Shown piece by piece: positions 6,251-8,856 of a stretch of 8,856 nucleotides of DNA. Position 1 is the first letter of the stretch. Each line of letters starts with the position of its first letter. The stretch lies in NCBI GenBank assembly GCA_030452025.1, contig JAKDNC010000112.1, forward strand, positions 1 to 8,856, in the 5' to 3' direction. Source of the DNA: Nocardioides sp. (lineage in GTDB: Bacteria; Actinomycetota; Actinomycetes; Propionibacteriales; Nocardioidaceae). The notes below the pieces were generated by a model. It made no database searches, was not told the origin of the DNA, and was given only the letters and a program-made list of their open reading frames with translations. The translations under genes and the position numbers were made by a program.

Positions 6251-6796
6251 ATGAACGGACGACAGATGGGCGGGTTCATCGGCGCGGTCGGGGGTTTGTC
6301 CTTCGTGCTGGCCAATGCCGGAGCGTTGCCGGGGGTGCTGGTGTTGCGTGTGGCGGGGGTGGCCGCATTCGTCGCCCTGCTCGCAATGCTGATCCTCCGC
6401 CCCCCGCCCGCGCCGCCGGAGCCCTCGCCCGGAGCGATACGTGTCTACTGGGCGTGCGTGGCGGGCGAGATTGCTGCCCTGCCTCTGGGCGCCGCAGGCT
6501 TTCGTGCGCTCGACCAGACGGACCTGGTGCCGGCCTGGGTGGTCCTCGTTGTCGGGGTGCACTTCGTCCCGTTCGCCTCAGCGTTCCGACTGCCGATGTT
6601 CCGTTGGCTGGGGATCACGATGATCCTGGTCGCCCTCAGCGGGATGGCGGTCACGCTGGCTGGCGTGGACGAAGGGGCGCGCGCCGCGGCCGCGGCGGCT
6701 GGGGTGGTTCTCTTCGGTGCCGTCTACGCCGGGTCGCGTGCGCACTCCTCGCCCGCGGCTGCTGCCGAGACCCGCGCCGGTGTGAGACGCCGTTGA
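6251..6796 (+). CDS. Small polytopic membrane protein, function unknown
   Basis: The product has 181 residues with about six membrane segments, near 8-24, 29-49, 66-84, 94-112, 117-138 and 146-161. A Pro-rich loop (50-60) follows helix 2. GVHFVPFASAF (102-112) followed by PMFRWLG (115-121) is a recognisable patterned stretch, but I cannot tie it to a named family. The C-terminal tail (163-181) is Ala/Arg-rich and basic, so probably cytosolic. The ATG at 6251 has TGGAG just before it at short spacing. The TTG at 6239 and the ATG at 6266 are alternatives, neither with a clearly better ribosome site. It starts 39 bases after the efflux pump and could be read through from it, yet no shared function is evident. 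Confidence 0.7.
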   Translation: MNGRQMGGFIGAVGGLSFVLANAGALPGVLVLRVAGVAAFVALLAMLILRPPPAPPEPSPGAIRVYWACVAGEIAALPLGAAGFRALDQTDLVPAWVVLVVGVHFVPFASAFRLPMFRWLGITMILVALSGMAVTLAGVDEGARAAAAAAGVVLFGAVYAGSRAHSSPAAAAETRAGVRRR

Positions 6797-6856
6797 CGCC
6801 CTGCCGTGGGTGCCGGCCGAAAAGAATGGAAAGATGGGCGCCGAGCACGGGGCAAC

Positions 6857-6863
6857 AGGAGGT
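6857..6863 (+). promoter_or_regulatory. Near-perfect ribosome binding site
   Basis: AGGAGGT ends five bases before the ATG at 6869. It is the strongest such site in the window and fixes the start of the zinc-knuckle/winged-helix gene. Confidence 0.75.
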
Positions 6864-6868
6864 AATCG

Positions 6869-7312
6869 ATGTCGGAGCAGGACGACTACTGCGAGCTCTG
6901 TGATCTGCGGAAGAGCCAGTGCATCCACGGGATGCCGAAGCCGGTGGTCGAGCCCGAGGCCCCCCGGGTCCCGACGGCGCCGAAGGCGCGCAAGGCAGCG
7001 CCCCGCAAGAGCGCGTCGTCGCCCACATCCGCGGTCGCCACGCGTCGGGCGCCGCGCAAGTGGACCCCACCGACCGAGTTCGTGCAACACATCGTGGCGG
7101 TCCTCGAGGATGCCGGCGGCAGCCTGCCCGCGGAGGACGCGCTGGCCCGGATCGAGGAGCGGGTGAGCGACCAGTTGCGCCCAGGTGACCACGAGAAGTC
7201 CCCGCAGGGGGACCTCCGGTGGCGCACGGCGGCCCGCAAGGCCCGGCGTGAGCTGGTCGAAGCCGGTGTCGTCAGCGCCGACCGCCCCGGCATCTGGGAG
7301 CTCAAGGGCTGA
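6869..7312 (+). CDS. Small zinc-knuckle protein with Mrr-N-like winged helix
   Basis: The 147-residue product begins with C8-x2-C11-x6-C18-x-H20, a likely zinc knuckle. A basic, Pro/Ala-rich linker (28-64, many Lys and Arg) follows. The C-terminal half (67-146) looks like a winged helix: FVQHIVAVLEDAGGSLPAEDAL (helices), then LRWRTAARKARRELVEAGVV (117-136) and PGIWELK (140-146). The R-W ... A-R-x-x-L-x-x-A-G ... G-I-W-E-L arrangement resembles the N-terminal domain of Mrr-type restriction proteins (Mrr_N), which precedes a nuclease there; no nuclease domain is present here. A nucleic-acid-binding role is inferred, supported by the strong basic charge. The start is fixed by AGGAGGT. It is preceded by a 72-base gap with no convincing -10 box, so it may be transcribed with the small membrane protein gene. 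Confidence 0.8.
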   Translation: MSEQDDYCELCDLRKSQCIHGMPKPVVEPEAPRVPTAPKARKAAPRKSASSPTSAVATRRAPRKWTPPTEFVQHIVAVLEDAGGSLPAEDALARIEERVSDQLRPGDHEKSPQGDLRWRTAARKARRELVEAGVVSADRPGIWELKG

Positions 7313-7320
7313 TCGCGGGG

Positions 7321-7342
7321 GCTCCCACAGGTGGCCGGGAGC
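7321..7342. terminator. Candidate bidirectional terminator hairpin
   Basis: GCTCCC (7321-7326) pairs with GGGAGC (7337-7342) across a ten-base loop. It lies in the 46-base gap between two converging genes. The stem is short and there is no T run, so efficiency is doubtful. Confidence 0.4.
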
Positions 7343-7358
7343 AGATGCTCGCAGTCAC

Positions 7359-7697
7359 TCAGGACAGAGCGTCGAGCAACTGTGCCTTCGACTTGCTCGA
7401 CATCCCGGCCACACCCCGGATGCGGGCCTCTGCCCGGAGCTGGGCCACCGTCCAGGACTCATCGGGCACCACGAGAGTTCCATCGGGCGCAGCCACGTCA
7501 GGATCCGGTGCGGCTGAGGTCCGGTCCTGCAGCCGCGCCTGGGCGCGAGCGGCTGACCTGCGCTGAGCTTTCGCTTCCTTCTTCCATCGCGCGGCCTTCG
7601 TCCGGGCTTTGGCCAGCTTCTCCTCAGTCTGGATGAGCTCGCTTCTGAGGTCGAACAGGGACTTCTTCAGTTCCTTCTTCTTGCTACCCATCGACAT
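7359..7697 (-). CDS. Coiled-coil protein with Rho-N/SAP-like C-terminal domain
   Basis: The product has 112 residues counted from the ATG at 7697. Residues 5-57 are a highly charged helix with heptad-like spacing (KKELKKSLFDLRSELIQ, then many Lys/Arg/Ala), probably a coiled coil. An acidic Pro/Asp/Ala linker (60-80) follows. Residues 82-112, WTVAQLRAEARIRGVAGMSS then KSKAQLLDAL, match the helix-extended-helix of Rho termination factor N-terminal (Rho_N) or SAP domains, which bind nucleic acid. The ATG at 7691 is an alternative start, with GGGG seven bases before it. The frame stays open upstream to 7844, but that extension overlaps the exonuclease gene and has a disordered Arg-rich composition, so it is left out. 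The role is unknown; a small nucleoid- or RNA-associated protein is a guess. Confidence 0.72.
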   Translation of the reverse strand: MSMGSKKKELKKSLFDLRSELIQTEEKLAKARTKAARWKKEAKAQRRSAARAQARLQDRTSAAPDPDVAAPDGTLVVPDESWTVAQLRAEARIRGVAGMSSKSKAQLLDALS

Positions 7698-7815
7698 GCC
7701 CCGTCCGATACTCGTGTGCTGATCAGTCCGATCCTCCGAAGGTAGCGCAGCCCGGTCGCGATGTCGTGGAGAGCGAACTGGTCGGCGTGCGATTCGCGTC
7801 CGCACAGTCCCAGGT

Positions 7816-8844
7816 TCACGCTTCGCCGACATCGGCGCGGCCACGATGCGACGCCGGTGGCTCGGTGAGCACCCGCAGCGCCAGCGACGTCGTCGCGACG
7901 ACGTTGAGGTGACCGACCACCTTCGAGACCCGGTCCGGGTGGAGCGGCAGGAGCCCCGGGGTGCCCGGCACGTCCGGGGTCAACCCGAGATCCAGTTCGT
8001 CGCGTCCGGACATGATCTTGACGTTGAAGTCGTAGCGCTCCCGCGCGCCCGGAGCGGTCAGCCGGTTGAGCAGGGCGGAGCCCAGGCGGCGTACTCCGTT
8101 GTCCGCACACCACCCGTCGAGCGCGGCGACCATCGTGGCGCCCTCGGAGTGATCGATGTCGTGCCAGACCGCGTCCATCGAGCCCATCTGGGCGAGCAGG
8201 ATCGGGGCGGTCTTCTCCCCGATGCCCGGGACTCCGGGGAGGTTGTCGCTGGCGTCTCCGCGCAATGCCGCGAAGTCGAGGTAGCTCTCCGCGGCGACGC
8301 CGTACATCGAGAACAGCCTGGCCGGGTTGAGGAGCGGGGAGTTCGCGATGCCGCCGTTGATCAGGCGCAGGACGGAGGTGTGCTCACTGACGTGGGCGAA
8401 GGCGTCGCGGTCGGAGGTGACCAGCACACTGTTCCAGTCGTTGTGCTGCGCCCAGGTCGCGGCGGAGGCGTTGACGTCGTCGGCTTCGAGGCCCGGGGGA
8501 GTCAACGTCGCCAGGCCGAGGGCGTCCAGCATGGAGCCCGCCCGCTCCAGCTGGTCGACCAGGTCGGCGTCCTTGGGTGCCCGCCCGGCCTTGTACTCCG
8601 GGTAGAACTTCTCGCGCACCGATGTGGTCCGGTCGTCCAGGCCGAAGATCACGGCGTCCGGGGCGAACTGGTCGATCGCCTCGATGATCTGGCGGAGCAT
8701 CCCGTGCAGCGCCCACGCGGGGCGGTTGGTCTTGTCCCTGAGGTCGGTCTCGGCGCGCGCGTGGTGGTTGCGATGCAGCAGCGAGGGGGCGTCGACGGCG
8801 AGCAGCAGCCTGCGCTCGCGATGGACGGATTCGGTGTGTGACAT
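7816..8844 (-). CDS. Stand-alone 5'-3' exonuclease (FEN / PolA N-terminal type)
   Basis: The 342-residue product contains only the 5'-nuclease domain; no polymerase part follows. Metal-binding acids are all present: Asp18 (LLAVDAPSL), Asp70/Asp71 (FGLDDR), Glu120, Asp122 and Asp123 (GLEADDV), Asp145 and Asp147 (TSDRD), and Asp197/Asp200 (LRGDASDN). The arch region carries REKFYPEYKAGR (77-88). GVPGIGEKTA (204-213) is the helix-hairpin-helix that grips duplex DNA. Family members cut 5' flaps or degrade DNA and RNA from the 5' end, as in Okazaki fragment processing and repair. Stand-alone versions occur in actinobacteria beside full PolA; whether PolA is elsewhere here is unseen. The ATG at 8844 lies 12 bases from the window edge, with no clear ribosome site visible. 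Residues 280-342 are a family-variable tail. Confidence 0.9.
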   Translation of the reverse strand: MSHTESVHRERRLLLAVDAPSLLHRNHHARAETDLRDKTNRPAWALHGMLRQIIEAIDQFAPDAVIFGLDDRTTSVREKFYPEYKAGRAPKDADLVDQLERAGSMLDALGLATLTPPGLEADDVNASAATWAQHNDWNSVLVTSDRDAFAHVSEHTSVLRLINGGIANSPLLNPARLFSMYGVAAESYLDFAALRGDASDNLPGVPGIGEKTAPILLAQMGSMDAVWHDIDHSEGATMVAALDGWCADNGVRRLGSALLNRLTAPGARERYDFNVKIMSGRDELDLGLTPDVPGTPGLLPLHPDRVSKVVGHLNVVATTSLALRVLTEPPASHRGRADVGEA

Positions 8845-8856
8845 GGGCTGAGAGCA

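Noticed and set aside
5222..6562. 446-codon antisense frame over the efflux pump
   Set aside because: The product is rich in His, Arg, Asp and Gln with no recognisable motif, and lies opposite a clear MFS gene and the start of the next gene.
6793..6798. TTGACG as a -35 box for the zinc-knuckle gene
   Set aside because: It is a good -35 match, but no TANNNT box follows at 16-18 bases, and it overlaps the stop codon of the preceding gene.
7738..7805. tRNA-like stretch with GGTAGCGCAGCCCGGT
   Set aside because: It resembles a D-arm, but I could not form an acceptor stem, anticodon stem or T-arm around it, so it is not called as a tRNA or an attachment site.
7698..7844. Upstream extension of the coiled-coil/Rho-N frame
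   Set aside because: It is Arg-rich and unstructured and overlaps the exonuclease end; ATGs at 7697 and 7691 sit directly before the predicted coiled coil.
7846..8841. 331-codon frame on the plus strand
   Set aside because: It is the mirror of the exonuclease gene, whose metal ligands and helix-hairpin-helix are unmistakable on the minus strand.

Overview
The window is very GC-rich and gene-dense. The genes have G/C-rich third codon positions, several GTG starts and at least two promoters that look leaderless. Together with an actinobacterial-type membrane alpha/beta hydrolase, this suggests a high-GC actinobacterium, perhaps of the Nocardioides/Aeromicrobium kind. That placement is inferred from style and gene families only; there is no rRNA or other marker gene here.

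Left part (1-2501): a membrane protein of unknown function runs leftward off the window edge. It is divergent from a complete membrane-anchored alpha/beta hydrolase whose Ser-Asp-His residues are visible. The 188-base gap between them holds two 9-base direct repeats around a 10-base palindrome.

Middle left (2492-4006): a 13-base tandem repeat starts at the hydrolase stop codon and decays into an A-rich promoter. The promoter drives a two-gene operon: a SatD-family protein with a C-terminal helix-turn-helix, then a polytopic membrane protein whose C-terminus resembles DUF3307 proteins. The two frames overlap by four bases (GTGA). The SatD-like protein has a motif order reminiscent of class III nucleotidyl cyclases. 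This pair, with its repeats and its probably leaderless, palindrome-covered promoter, is the best candidate for an under-described system.

Middle (4168-6211): a MarR-family repressor and a DHA2-like major facilitator efflux pump are transcribed divergently from a 118-base gap. One perfect 15-base palindrome sits at the centre and lies over both predicted -35 regions, each 16 bases from its own -10 box. This is a typical drug- or metabolite-responsive efflux switch. The pump also appears to be translated from a leaderless GTG.

Right part (6251-8856): a small membrane protein of unknown function is followed by a small zinc-knuckle/winged-helix protein resembling Mrr N-terminal domains. Two leftward genes face these: a short coiled-coil protein with a Rho-N/SAP-like C-terminal domain, and a stand-alone 5'-3' exonuclease of the FEN/PolA-N type with its metal ligands intact. 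I see no tRNA, rRNA, insertion sequence, CRISPR array or prophage gene. No stretch over 300 bases lacks a gene.
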